Positions 48,193 to 60,121 of a stretch of DNA of 64,000 nt are shown here, piece after piece. Where the stretch lies: positions 39,837,001-39,901,000 of the forward strand of contig NC_084921.1 of the NCBI RefSeq assembly GCF_958298935.1, in the 5' to 3' direction. Made by a program: the position numbers and the translations under genes. The notes beneath the pieces are model-generated. The model ran no database searches, was not told the origin of the DNA, and was given only the letters and a program-made list of their open reading frames with translations. This stretch comes from Phragmites australis. Taxonomy: Eukaryota; Streptophyta; Magnoliopsida; Poales; Poaceae. Each line of letters opens with the position of its first letter. Position 1 is the stretch's first letter.

Positions 48193-50108
48193 TCCCTTCC
48201 GCCTCAAGTCCCAAACTGAGGTTCGATTCCACCGAAGAATTCCAACTCCAACGCCTCAGTAATCGATATCCCCTTACGAATGGGGCCCTCGATCAAGGAG
48301 CACGCCAAAGACGAGCAAGAGAATGGTGGCTTGTCTGAATCTGTTTTTCAGAGAGAAACTCTGATGCTTTTTTTCGGGGAGGGGGAAAGAAATTTCTGCT
48401 TTCCCTTCATCGGTGGAAGGAGGGGAGAGGAGGATGGGTTACACGTACTTACGCCACGTCTCGGTGGACCAGGTCCATGGGCTCCGAACTCCGAGGAGGT
48501 GCCGCACACCGCGCTGGTGTAACCTGAGGAATATTTTTAAAGTAATATTAATTTAATAGAAAATTATTAAAAATAATATGTATTCTCAAAATATTATAAA
48601 CATAATTATCTATCACCTATTGGCGATTGGTTTCTGACAGGTAGTCAGACACAGATGACCTTCTGTCCACAAATCAATTGTTAACCAGCCCTATGTTGGT
48701 AATGGGTATGTCGACAAAGTACTATTTTTGTATTTTGCAAAAAATCTTAACTTGCACTAACGCGGCACTCGGTATGATGATGTGCGCATTTGGTCCATCG
48801 ACCTGGCAGCACACCAGATTCGTGCAGGCATATGCGAAGCGAAGGAACCACACAGCCTGACAGACCACTGGTTTATCGTAGAACGGTGGGGGACTGGTGA
48901 GGCCATGCATGAGGTGGATCGGCTTTATAGATTTAGTCACCGAGCTGCCCTTGTTTCATGTTTTGTGGGATATGATCGGACCTCGCAGGCGGTAGTCGAC
49001 GTTCACGGAGGTGGAATTTTTTATTTTTTAATGCTTTCAAAAATACACGCTCATTTTAAAAAGTGGCGGATATAGGTTCTGATGGATGACACCTATTGAG
49101 CCCTATAGTCAAATAAAAGTGAGTTAAATACTCCTACTGATCTAGCTACCATATGAAGGTGTGGTCATAGTCAAATAGAAGTGAATTAAATATTTCTACT
49201 GATCCGGCTCCCACATGAAGGTGTCGTAATTAGATGAGCGACACCTGGCTATCGTCCGTCCAACGGATGACATGAGCATCGCTACACACCACTCGCATGC
49301 CCACTGAAAAGGTGTCACCCGTTGTTTTCAATATATAATAGCTTCGCACGGCCACCCATCTGCCTCATCCGATCATTTGGCTCCTTCCTAGCCGAGAGAA
49401 GAGAGAGGGAGAGAGCGCAGAGGGGAGGGGAGGGGAGCAATAAGAAGAGACGAAGCTCTGCCAAAAAAAAAAAGTATCTTTTTTTTATTTTTTTTAAAAT
49501 CTGGTAGGATAGTCACTAAGTAGGTCTAGAGATAGGTTACATGTTAGATGTAGGGTTTAGACATATATTATAATGCAGATCTAGGTTTAGAAATAGGTTT
49601 AGATATATTTTAGCCATTAGATCTAGTCTGTAAGGATATGTTAGCAATTAGATGTAGTATTTAAATATAAATTTGGAATTAGATCTAGGATTTAGATATA
49701 ATTTAGTAATGAGATGTAGGTTTACACAGAACTAAGCAAATAGATGTAAGATTTAGAGGTATTAGATGTAGTATTGTTAGGATTTTTTTTTTTGCAATGT
49801 AGAGTAAATGTTGGGCCATGTTTTTATATAATTTGCACTTTTAGATGTAGCATTATTAAATGTTTTTTAATGTTCTGTTAGAATAATGGTATGGTTTAAT
49901 GTCTATCGTTGGCATGTATATCGGATAAGTGGTAGTTTAAGATTTTTTACGGGGACAGTGAAATATTTTATGGTCCAAAGGGGTGTTGTCGGTGTTTTAG
50001 TCAAATGACAAGGGTATATCCTGACCAATACAGAAGAGTGTCGAACATTTGTACGCCTGGTTGATGCAAAGTTTCAAAATACACCATGAGGTTCAAGAAT
50101 GACCATTA
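48193..50108. other. SFH upstream flank and intergenic spacer
   Basis: The GC-richer part next to 48193 is 5' UTR and promoter of the minus-strand SFH gene; I could not fix a TATA box. A GC-richer patch at 48780-49010 has open frames without domains. A GA-rich block (49390-49440) precedes A- and T-runs, and an AT-rich stretch has repeated TTAGATGTAG / TTTAGATATA words (49530-49780). Confidence 0.4.
49105..49230. repeat. Two-copy tandem duplication, about 62 bp
   Basis: The unit starts TAGTCAAATAAAAGTGAGTT and runs through CTACTGATC and CATATGAAGGTGTGGT. It is followed directly by a second copy with about ten differences (TAGTCAAATAGAAGTGAATT). Confidence 0.75.
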
Positions 50109-50599
50109 TATAACGTCCTGGATTTTCAACAAACCCGGATTGCTACCGACTCTCATCTACAAACCTAACAAGTCTAGAAGTTATTGAAAATTTTGACAGA
50201 GTTTTCCTTGAAACTATTATTTCCCTACACACGATAATTACACGAACATCATAGGTAGGATATTAATAAACGGAAGATAACCATAACAGTCTAAAACTAG
50301 TACCCTATACAACTCATGGACATGATACATTACACCAAAACGGCCACAAGTTGCTTAACTAGCCAAAACACGGTGCTAAGGTATGATTTGAGTATGATCA
50401 CTTGTCACTATGTGATGCTATTTACCCTTCCAAATATGTTGCGATCATTGCTACCTAAAAACCAAATGAAACATAAGAGTGACTAAAAACACTCAGCAAG
50501 TACAGTATGTAACAGGAAGAATAGACGCATCAACAGCATCATTGAAGAACGAAAAATATTGGGTTTTCCTTTTCCTCGAAAACACTAATAAGACCATGG

Positions 50600-50715
50600 T
50601 CCTATCGAAGACGGACCGATATAATAGCCATGGAATAGTGGTCCCGTCGAAGATTGACCAATATGATAGCAATAAAACCGTGGTTCTGTCAGAGATGGAC
50701 CGATATGACTTTCCT
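50600..50715. repeat. Three-copy repeat of about 48-51 bp in the LTR
   Basis: The phrase GACGGACCGATATAATAGCC and its variants occur three times (50610s, 50655 and 50695). Each is preceded by a (G/T)GTC(C/T)(C/T)(A/G)TCGAAGA-like segment. The right LTR has the matching array at 56857-56975. Confidence 0.7.
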
Positions 50716-50808
50716 TAGTGTTTATCTGTAAAACCGAGCAATTGGGCCAGCACCTTCCCTCAGGAGTTATGAACACAAGAACCAAATTGCACATCCAGAG
50801 CACAAGAA

Positions 50809-51175
50809 CATGATTAGCAGGAAGTTACACATTCGGAACTACCAGAACATGATTGGTAAGCAATTACATATCCGGAACTACCGAAACATAATCAATATGA
50901 AATTACACATCCGGAACTACCGGAACATGATTGGTAAGAAATTACATATCTGGAACTACCGAACATGATTGATATGAAATTATACGTCTGGAACCACCGA
51001 AACATGATTGATAAGCAATTACACATCCGGAACTACTGGAACATGATTGACATGAAATTACACATCCAGACCTATCGAAACATGATTGGTAAGCAATTGC
51101 ACATCCGGAACTACCAAAAATGATTCATATAAAATTACACATTCGAAAAAACTAAAACATGATTGATATGCAACG
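50809..51175. repeat. Tandem array of about 41-bp units in the left LTR (about nine copies)
   Basis: The unit is close to AAATTACACATCCGGAACTA followed by CCGGAACATGATTGATATG. About nine diverged copies are present, with 'attggtaagc' and 'attgatatga' alternating as the end of the unit. The right LTR carries only about four units at 57072-57245. Confidence 0.8.
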
Positions 51176-51571
51176 AATTAACCAGAACTTGAATCTTTCA
51201 AAACATAAGGGAGCGATCATGAATCTTGAATGATAAAATTCGAATCTCACACCGAAAGGAAACATAAGTACTAGACACCATAAGATCACATAAGTCATGA
51301 AAGTACTGAAACCAACATGATCTGAGAAATATGAACTCAAGAACCAAATTCACATGAAAAATATGAAAAGGATTAATCCGTGAAACTTGACTTTGTGATA
51401 TGAACACAATCATGAATTTGAATCACATGATCATAGGGAAATTCAAATATTGAATAAGCACAATTGAAAGGACTCAGTAAAAACAACCAACAGACAATTT
51501 GTGTCAAAGCACATGTTCATCATGCACTTGCCTTAACCGTAACGAGAAGTCAGTCTCACACCGCTTGCACC

Positions 51572-52516
51572 TAGGGATGAAAATGGAACGAAAAAATCCT
51601 GTTCCGTCTTGGTGTCGTATCCCCTTTTTTTCAGTTCGTTTTCGTTTTTTTCTGTTCCCGTCTATCCCGTTTTCGTTTTCGTCCGGCTGAGAAAATGTGA
51701 AAGTGAAAACGGTAGGGGGGGTTTTCCGACCGTTTTCGTCCGTTTTCACCCCTACGCTCACTTATGTCTTTGGTTGAGACTTATCACTTATATTTATTAT
51801 ATGCTCGAGTATCGAGTTAAGGTTTATGTGGTTCTTTTTTAGAGGGGTATAAAATATGACGTACATAACCCACTTATATCACACTCACGCCTAACGCACA
51901 CACACGCGTGCATGTCCTAATCATACACGTTACAGATATATTTTCGCTAAATGAGCACGTATGTGCATACCCCTAACTACTAAGGAAAAACCCTCGATGA
52001 GGCTCGTAGGTCGATCCTAGGGATCGAACCCACGACTGGTCGTCCCTGTCAGTCTGCCACTCGGAGCGAACCAACCGAGCTACTGCTCGGTCCTAAGGCT
52101 TATATTGTTGTATCTTCGTATCTTGTATTGTTTGAGTCAAATATTGATAAAAAATGATATGTCATGTGAATTGAAAAATCATATGACATTTTTGTACTTT
52201 AATGCGACTTGCTGATTGGATTGGTTCATTAAACTTATTAATTCAGTGTTATCTGAAGATAATGTTAAACTTATATATGTTGACATATCTTGATGGTTCT
52301 GTAGGTCGGTGTTTCCATTTTTTATTTTCGAATCCCGACCGATACCGGTATTTTCCCGATCGGATTGGTTCGTTTTCGACCCTCCGATTATGTCCGATCG
52401 TTTTTGGTTTTTCCCGTTCCCGCATATCCCATTTTCTTTTTCGTCCGGCAGAGAAAATATGAAAGTGAAAACGGTTAGAGAGTTTTCCCGACCGTTCCCG
52501 TTCGTTTTCATCCCTA
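51572..52516. mobile_element. Ds-like hAT element, 945 bp, with TSD CTTGCACC
   Basis: The ends are TAGGGATGAAAA and TTTTCATCCCTA, a perfect 12-bp inverted repeat and the Ac/Ds type of terminus. The 8-bp duplication CTTGCACC is exact (51564-51571 and 52517-52524), and the right LTR shows the empty site near 57645. Subterminal AAACGG / CCGTTT words, the kind bound by Ac transposase, occur near both ends (for example 51707-51712). No transposase frame exists. A second, direct copy of the right terminus lies inside, ending at 51754, and a SINE lies at 51828-52093. Confidence 0.9.
51828..52093 (-). mobile_element. tRNA-derived SINE nested in the Ds-like element
   Basis: On the minus strand it starts GGACCGAGCAG and contains an A box (TAGCTCGGTTGG) and a B box (GGTTCGATCCC) at tRNA-like spacing, the internal RNA polymerase III promoter. 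It ends in CCTCTAAAAAAGAACCAC. Flanks TAAGGTTTAT (51818-51827) and TAAGGCTTAT (52094-52103) form a 10-bp target duplication with one mismatch. The length of 266 bp and the 3' style fit grass SINE families. No protein is encoded; movement depends on LINE enzymes. Confidence 0.85.
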
Positions 52517-53994
52517 CTTGCACCGACACTTCCAAATCCTGTGGAACAAGATCGCACTCAAAATCTATTTCCATAATGTCCATGTGAGTACATTGGATGC
52601 TTGAACTATGCTCTCGAATCGAACTCCAAAGGGAACACATTTTGAAACCCCCATCAGCCGAAAGACACTCCTCCTACCGGTCTAACCACCAAAACGGGCA
52701 GTACCTAAAAAAGTCTCTATCCATAGGCGGTCTGACCACCCCGTCTTGCAGTCTGACCATGACCCCAGGCAGTCCGACTGTGAGAATCCTTTAGAACCCC
52801 TATGTACGATTGGTGGTCTGACCGTTATGCTCGTGGTCTAACCGCCGGAACACAGGAAGGCATGTTGAATGCTCTGCATTGTTTTGGTCATAACTTTCAA
52901 ACCGCTTATCCAAACATGGCAAATAAATACATCTATATCATCTAGAGAAAATTATCTACAAATTTCATGTTGCGCGAAGACTCGGATTCTACCACTATCG
53001 CGCCCAGAATTTAAAAAGACAAACTACTGCACAGGTTTTAGGATCCAGACAACGACACGTTTTCAGTGATAGCTCTCAAACCTCTTATCCAAATTGAACG
53101 AAACCAATGCCATTGGAAAGATACAACTTTGATTTTTTGTACCATATCGAGATTCTATGTTGATTAATCCCAAAATTTTCAATGAATAAATCAATGTAAA
53201 TAATGCAAAACCTAAATCGATCTACCAGATACGAGTTTCAACGGCAAAATCATCCATCCAAATTAATCCACAACATTCTAGGGACTAATTAGAGGTTAAT
53301 CTTGTAGCATGCACCATGAGTTTGAAACAAATCTGAGAAATCCCCTTCTTCATTCACTTTTCTTTCTTTTCCTTCTTTCTTCTTTCTCTTTTCTTTCTCT
53401 TCCTTCCTCCCGGTGCTTGCTTCTCTGCTTCTTGCTTCTTTGCACCGAGGCTGCAGCATGGGGACTCGACGACTCTGGTAGCTCCAGTGTCGGCTAGGGC
53501 GGTTCGACGACGGGCGGGCCAAGGGGCATCGGCATAGCACAACACGGCGGCAACGACATGGATGGCGCCGGCGGGCGGATGGTGCGGCACAGGTAGTGCG
53601 ACGGTGAACGGAAGCAGGACAGCGACCGATAGCTCAATGGTTAGGGTTAGGGTGGTCTGGGCTCGGGTGTTGGGTGGCTCAGGCCTGATGCCCTTTTTAT
53701 ACAGCAATTGCTCAACTGAGTCGATTGGTTGTTGTTTTCTTTCTTTTTTTTTTCTTTTAAACCAATGGTCTAGACTCATTGGGGTCGCTACGGATCTCAA
53801 GATGCTCAAAATAGATGTTTGAATAACAAAATGGATTTGTCTCGATGATATCTTTGCATATGCGGTCTCAAATCGTGCATCCGAGCTATGATTCGGCAAA
53901 ACCACTTTTCGCCCTTTTGGAAACTCAAGTGGAAAATGTTTTATTTTTTCCCTGATCTTCTCATCAAAATTCTCCAAATATTCGGGGTATTACA

Positions 53995-54010
53995 TCCCCC
54001 CCCCCCCTCT
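53995..54010 (-). other. Polypurine tract of the gypsy element
   Basis: On the minus strand AGAG is followed by twelve G residues and an A, directly against the LTR start TGTAATACC. This is the expected place for plus-strand priming. Confidence 0.75.
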
Positions 54011-54629
54011 ATAGAATTCGTCCTTGAATCATCATTCACATTTACACATGGAGGGAAAACAACTTGATATGAACGAGAACACCACTATGAACTTATGTAG
54101 ATGCTCATGTAGGATAAATAAAATGGGCAAGTGGTATGGTTGATTAGGCCATCCCCTTGCACATCCTATTTAACCACCGTGTTGGAAAAAAATAAATTAA
54201 ACTTAATGCCACACATCCCACAATCATGGTATCTAAGCACAAATCAATACTATTAAAAGGACTCAACTCATGATGGACAACAACCCATATATTGAACCAT
54301 TCAGCTTTGAACATCCCATGAGGATTCCAAGCAGTCACGACGCACTTCAACTACTTAGTAGCAACCATCCAATTTCTCTTTCTAATACTCTTAGAGAAAG
54401 TCCTTCAAAAGATATGGATGAGGGGACAAATTGAATATTAGGGGAGACAAAATCACTACAAAACTTTATGTCATGGCTTGTCACTCACAAGGATAGAATT
54501 AAGTAACCACCCACGAAAGCTAATCACTATGTAACGATGATATGCCTCACGACTAGAACCATGTTGAACCTAGACTTAACGAAGTAGGGAATAGTAAGGC
54601 GATCTCCTGGAGAACTAACTTAAATAGAC

Positions 54630-54725
54630 TGCACAATTTTTTTGGCTGGATATAGTAGCCCTTCTAACAAGGTCGAGTGAAACAAACGAAAAGGTAGCCC
54701 CAGAATTGAATAAAACTAAGGCATC
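54630..54725 (-). pseudogene. gypsy protease start with altered active site
   Basis: The minus strand reads SHDALVLFNSGATFSFVSLD. The aspartic protease motif is normally FDSGATHSF; the catalytic Asp codon is AAT (Asn, 54705-54707). Sequence downstream loses similarity before 54600. Confidence 0.75.
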
Positions 54726-54984
54726 ATGTGAATCAATAGGAATGATACATGAGACCAAGTCTGGGCGACCAAGAGAAGAGGTGGTAGGCATGGTGTAGAT
54801 TCTGGCAGGAGTTGAGGAAGTAGCACCTTCCCCGACCTATGGTGATGGTGTGGAGCAGTAGGTGGTGCAGGAAATTGGAGTGGGGCAGGTGGTGCAAGAA
54901 GCTAGGGCATAGGACAGTAGTATGCCAGAGGTACCGGCAGGTACTGAGGAGGAAGTTGTGGATATAGTGCTAGGGAAGCAGCCA

Positions 54985-56126
54985 TCATATGGACTGACTC
55001 TTGAGGGGAACTAGCAATCGAGGATCCCACCATGGAAGAATTGGACCGCTATCACTTGATGACAGATTTTGGGTTCCTCTTGCAGATCGACCCCATATGT
55101 CCATCTTTGCCACAAACACGACATGTTCCAGAAAAACTACACTTCGAGGAATGGTGAGTCTTCCCACACTTGAAGCAAATCAGGCCTTGTCCTGGAACAA
55201 GATGCACAAGCGAGGTTCCCAAAGGACATGGTGCCGAGAAAGATTGGGTTCCCGTCTGCTGGGATTGTTGATTTGGCCTAAACTTCTTGGAAGGATGTCG
55301 CTGAGATGACTCTCCTCCCCCCCTAGGGACCCCTCTTGTAGCCGCCACCTAGGGCACCTATACTCCCAGTTCGTCTCTACTACTCCACGGTGATCTAAAT
55401 CTCCAGCTCTATTCCTCTAGCCTCTTTAACAACAGTAATATATGTGATGGGCGAATTTCTTCCCATCACCTCTCGATAGCGGGCATTAAGTCCCATAAAG
55501 AACTTCCTTGCCTTCTTACGCTCATCACATGCCACACCAGGCATGAAACGAACGATATTGTTGAATTCCCGCTCATATTCATCCATGGTCTTGCTCCCTT
55601 ATTGGATATGGTTCAACACATCATTCATCCTATCTCTGAACGAGAATGGATAGTACTTGGCCATAAACTATTGTAGAAAGACCTCCCAGGTGAGGTTACC
55701 CTGAGCAGGCGTCCACGCCATAAGTACTTCATCCCACTAGATGTCGACCTAAATAGACAACTGGTGGGGAATGAGCTCAACCTTTTCCTCCGGCATCATC
55801 TGACACCCATTCATAACCTTCTCCATCTTGTGCAGCCAATCAGCATCATGTGTCAGCGTTTCTAACCCATCAAAGGCGTCCAATCGTATGGAGATCCATC
55901 TTTGGTATGTCATCCTCTAAACTACGGGGACCACTAAGGTAGCGTCAGCGACTCTAGCTCCAGCAGAGGAGTGATCCATGTGAACCTCCCTTTCCAGATC
56001 TCCTCCCACCACCTATTTCGATCCCCTAACTTGGCTGGTACGACGGCCAGTGTGACCCCAACCATGGCCAACATTGCGGCCACCACAGGCACCTCCATGA
56101 GCACCACCTCTCATTCTCGGAGGCAT
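54985..56126 (-). pseudogene. gypsy gag with two zinc knuckles, broken
   Basis: The start is taken at ATG 56126 (MPPRMRGGAHGG). Retrotransposon gag pieces follow: RLDAFDGLETLTHDADWLHK, LTWEVFLQ, then AKYYPFSFRDRMND and DEYEREFNNIVRFMPGVACD to 55395. Two zinc knuckles lie near 55200-55070: CFKCGKTHHSSKC (one residue short of the usual spacing) and CRVCGKDGHMGSIC (exact CX2CX4HX4C). These bind the element's RNA. Stops occur near 55860, 55745, 55660, 55395 and 55380, and a TAA precedes the protease. The order and motifs fit chromoviral gag. Confidence 0.8.
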
Positions 56127-56354
56127 AGCTCTCAACCTAATGTTAAAACGGGTACGATCAACATAAAGTTATCATATCCCAATGGAACACACATAAGAAA
56201 TAGAATTTCGAACATAAACTTAAATGCAATGCATGCCCATGCAACCCATCCTACTATGCATAGTGTGTCAAGTTTTAGCTCGGTTGAGCCCATGTCAAGT
56301 TTTAATAACAATTAACATATGTTAACCATTATCTACTTCCAAGGATCTACTAAC

Positions 56355-56368
56355 GTCTCTGATACGAA
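56355..56368 (-). other. Primer-binding site of the gypsy element
   Basis: On the minus strand TTCGTATCAGAGAC lies one base after the LTR. It is a decayed form of TTGGTATCAGAGC, the initiator methionine tRNA site. Confidence 0.7.
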
Positions 56369-56369
56369 C

Positions 56370-59061
56370 TGTAACGCTCCGGATTTTCAACAAATCCGGA
56401 TTGCTACCAACTCTCATCTACAAACCTAACAAGTCCAGAAGTTATTGGAAATTTTGGCAAAGTTTCCCTAAAACTACTATTCCCTTGTACACGATAATTA
56501 TACGAACATCACAGGCAGGATATTAATAAGCAGAATATAACAATACAATCTAAAACTATTACCTGATACAACTCATAGACATGATACATTACACCAAAAT
56601 AGCCACAAGTTGCTTAATTAGCCAATTAGCCAATACACAGTGCTAAGGTATGATTTGAGTATGATCACTTGCCACTATGTGATGCTATTCCCCTTCCAAA
56701 CATGCTGTGATCATTGGTTCCTAAAAACCAAATGAAATACAAAAGTGAGTAAAAACACTCAGCAAGTACAGTATGGAACTGGAAGAACAGACGCAACAAC
56801 ATCATCATTGAATAATGAGAAATGCTGGGTTTTCCTTTTCCTCGAAAACAGTAATGAGACCATGGTACCGTTGGAGATGGACCAATATGATAGCAATGGA
56901 ACCATGATCCCGTCGAAGACGGACCGATATGATAGCAATAAAATTACGATTCCATCAGAGACAGACCGATGCGACTTCTCTTAGCATTTACCAATAAAAC
57001 TGAGCAATTGGGGCCAATACCTCCAGTGAGGAGATATGAACACAAGAACCAAATTGCACACACGGAGCACAAGAACATGATTAGCTAGAAGTTACACATC
57101 CGGAACTGCTGGAACATGATTGGTAAGAAATTACACATCGGAAACTACTGGAACATGATTGATATGAAATTACACATCCGGAACTACCAGAACATGATTG
57201 ATATGAAATTACACATCTGGAACCACTAGAACATGATTGATATGCAATGAATTAACTAGAACTTGAATCTTTCGAAACATAAGGGAGAAATCATGAATCT
57301 TGAATGATGAAATCCAAATCACACACCAAAATGAAACATAAGTAATGGAACACATAAGATCACATAAGTCATGAAAGTATTGAAACCATCATGATCTGAG
57401 AAATATTAAATCAAGAACCAAATTGATATGAAAATATGAAAAGGAATAATCCGTGAAACTTGACCTTGTGATATGAACACAATCATGAATTCGAATCACA
57501 TGATCATAGAGAAATTCGAATATTGAATAAGCACAAATGAAAGGACTTAGTAAAAAAACCAATGGGAAATTTGTGCCAAAGCACAGGTTCGTCATGCACT
57601 TGCCTTAACCATGACGAGAAGTCGGTCTCACAGCGCTTTCACCGACACTTTCAAATCCTGTGGAACAAGATCGCACTAAAAATCTATTCCATAATGTCCA
57701 CGTGAGTATACATTGGATGCTTGAACTACGCTCTCGAATCGAACTCCGAAGGGAACATGTTTTGAAACCCCCGTCAGCCCGAAGACACCCCTCCTAGCGG
57801 TCTGACTGCAAGAACGCACAGTACCTAAAAAAAGTCTCTATCTGCGAGTGGTTTGACCGTCCCGTCTCGCGGTCCGACTGTGACCCCAAGCAGTCCAACC
57901 GTGAGAATCCTTCAAAACCCCCAAAACTCTGTGTATGATTGACATTCTGGTAGCCACGCTCGCGGTCTAACTGCCGGAACACAGGAAGGCATGGCTCTAC
58001 ACTATTTTGGACATAACTTTCAAACCGCTATACAAACATGGCAAGTAAATATATCTACAACATCTACAGCAAATTATCTACAACTTTCATGGTGCGCAAA
58101 GACTCGAATTCTACCTTTATCGCGCCCAGAATTTAAAAAGACAAACTGCTACACAGGTTTTCAAATCCAGACAATGGCACATTTTCGGTGATAGCTCTCA
58201 AACCGCTTATCCAAATTGAATGAGACCAACGCCATTGGAAAGATATCGGCAAGACCTACAACTATGGTTTTCGGCGCCATATCAAGATTCTATGTTACTA
58301 ATTTCAATGGCAAAATTGTCTGTCCAAATTAACCCACAACATTATAGGGACTAATTAGAGGTTAACCTTGTAGCGTGCACCACAAATTTGAAACAAATCC
58401 GGCGAAATCCCGAGAAATCCCCTTCTTCCTTTTGTTTTCCTTTTTTCCTTCTTTATTCTTTCTCTTTTCTTTTCTTTCTCTTCCTTCCTCCTGGTGCTTG
58501 CTTCTCTGCTTCTTGCTTCTCTGCATCAAGGCAACAGCACAGGGATTCAGCGGCTCCAGCAACAGTGAGTGCCGACTGGGGCGGGCCGAGGGGTGACGGT
58601 GTGCATGGCTAGCACAACAGGGCGACACTGACACAGATGGCACCGGCGGGCAGGTGACGTGGCACAGGCAGCGTGACTATGGCCGGAAGCAAGATGACGG
58701 ATGGCAGCTCGAGGGTTCGGGTTAGGGTGGTCTGGACTCAGGCGTTGAAAGGCTCAGGTCCAATCCCCTTTTTGTACGGTAGCCGACCAACTGAGTCGGT
58801 CGGTTGCCATTTTCCTTTTTTTCCTTTTTAAACAAACGGTCTAGATTCATTAGGCCCACTACGGATCTCAACATGCCTGAACTGGATGTTTGAATAGCAA
58901 AATGGATTCATTTCGATGATATCTTCGCATCTGCAGTCTCAAATCATGCATCCGAGCTACGATTAAACAAAACCACTTTTCGCCCATTTGGAAATTCACG
59001 CGAAAAACATTTTATTTTTTCCTTGTTCTTCTCATCAAAATTCACCTAATATACTGGGTGT
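56370..59061 (-). repeat. Right (5') LTR of the gypsy element
   Basis: It starts TGTAACGCTCCGG. It aligns with the left LTR throughout, except for the Ds-like insertion and the shorter 41-bp array. It ends at CTGGGTGTT, lacking the final ACA, where the next element begins. Confidence 0.8.
57072..57245. repeat. 41-bp tandem array in the right LTR (about four copies)
   Basis: The units are the same as at 50809-51175 (GAAATTACACATCCGGAACT and so on) but fewer. Confidence 0.8.
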
Positions 59062-59964
59062 TGAGGGTTAATCCCTAACAATGATTTTGGGGTATACCGG
59101 TCAATGGGTGTGTGAACGACGCTTGCAGTATGCGTGTCTTTGTGATGAGCTCAAAACATCGGGATTATCCAGGTTCAGGTCTCCCTAAGGATAACAGTCC
59201 TAAGTCCTGTGTATTTTGTTATTAGTGTTTGTGAACTGATTATAGATGAGTTTTTACGACTCCGCTTCTCTCTTTTTTACAAACCGGATCCTCCTCTCTT
59301 TATATACTAGAAATAAGGAGAACATACAAGTAGGCCCTGTTTAGCAGACCCATGCCTGGTTAGATACTCTACTCTTATATCATTATCATAGAGAACCGAG
59401 TGAACCTAACTTGCCTTGAGAGCTCTGCCTATCCATCCCATCTGTGGAATACCGTCGCACTTGCCTCCTCCGGTCGCCCGGCCTGTCCCATCACCGTGCG
59501 CCACAAGTTTGTCTGCCAAGCTGTACTATCACTGCGCTCTGTGAGTCGACCTACAAAATCATCCACTTGCCCGGCCATTCTGCAGATTTTGTCCCATCCA
59601 TCATGTGGTGTAAGTCGATTCGCAACACTCCACTCTATAGCAATTAATGCTACAGGACATGGTGTTGCCCATCTGCGCTGGCCAAGACTTTGTTCGCTTG
59701 AGAAGCGCTTCAGGAAGGAAAACACTTGAGTAGACATTAATAAATGCGATTAGACAGGTTAGGTATGGGCATCCCGTGACTAGCAAGGGCTGGTCGCAAG
59801 GCCATATTATATCGCAAGGAGGCTAACCGCACAAGCCTCGTGCTGGTTGGGCGAGCCAAGGGCTGGTCGATCGATGGACCAGGGTTCAGGAAAAAATCCA
59901 GCTGGTCGCCATATTCCTCATGGGGCCCATTAACCAGAATACCCCCTTACTTAATACACTGACA
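59062..59964 (-). repeat. 3' LTR of the truncated Tat element
   Basis: The 903-bp LTR lies between the polypurine tract and the 5'-LTR end of the upstream gypsy. Its ends are TGAGGGTTAATCC and ATACACTGACA on the plus strand. Confidence 0.7.
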
Positions 59965-60120
59965 GTAGCTCCCAAGCTTCTCTGTGGCCATGGTCAGATC
60001 TGGTCATACCACTTGGGCTCCGTGGGTACATAGGCTATCCAAAGAGTGGTTGTCGATGCCGTTTAACTTTCAGATTTTAACTCTGAACTTCACATCACGT
60101 GGGGAGGTTAAGCGTCCTAA

Positions 60121-60121
60121 A

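Larger units (their letters stand above)
50109..53994 (-). repeat. Left (3') LTR, with Ds-like insertion and tandem arrays
   Basis: It starts TATAACGTCCTGGATTTTCA (the right LTR has TGTAACGCTCCGGA) and ends CGGGGTATTACA. It is 3,886 bp; without the 945-bp insertion and 8-bp duplication about 2.93 kb remains, against 2.69 kb in the right LTR. A longer 41-bp array explains much of the rest. A minus-strand open frame at 53354-53977 lies in the transcribed part of the LTR and has no domain I recognise. Confidence 0.8.
50109..59061 (-). mobile_element. Chromovirus-like Ty3/gypsy deletion derivative (gag and protease only)
   Basis: LTRs lie at 50109-53994 and 56370-59061, with an interior of 2,375 bp. 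The primer-binding site is at the right LTR and a poly-G purine tract at the left LTR, so the element runs right to left. The interior keeps a broken gag with two zinc knuckles and the beginning of protease. Reverse transcriptase, RNase H and integrase are absent. The long LTRs, TGTAACG start and gag style fit the Tekay/Del group. The left LTR is longer by a Ds-like insertion and extra tandem repeats. Confidence 0.8.

Noticed and set aside
51504..51761. Charged 85-aa open frame in the Ds-like element, and a similar 153-aa frame at 52179-52640
   Set aside because: They read through subterminal repeats and LTR sequence and have no hAT transposase features.
52010..52093. Possible tRNA gene (A and B boxes on the minus strand)
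   Set aside because: The boxes belong to a SINE with an A-rich tail and target duplication; the acceptor stem does not close as a tRNA would.
53354..53977. 207-aa minus-strand open frame in the left LTR
   Set aside because: It lies in LTR sequence, ends in a low-complexity Lys/Glu/Arg-rich run, has no recognised domain, and its counterpart in the other LTR (near 58362-59000) is not kept as one frame.
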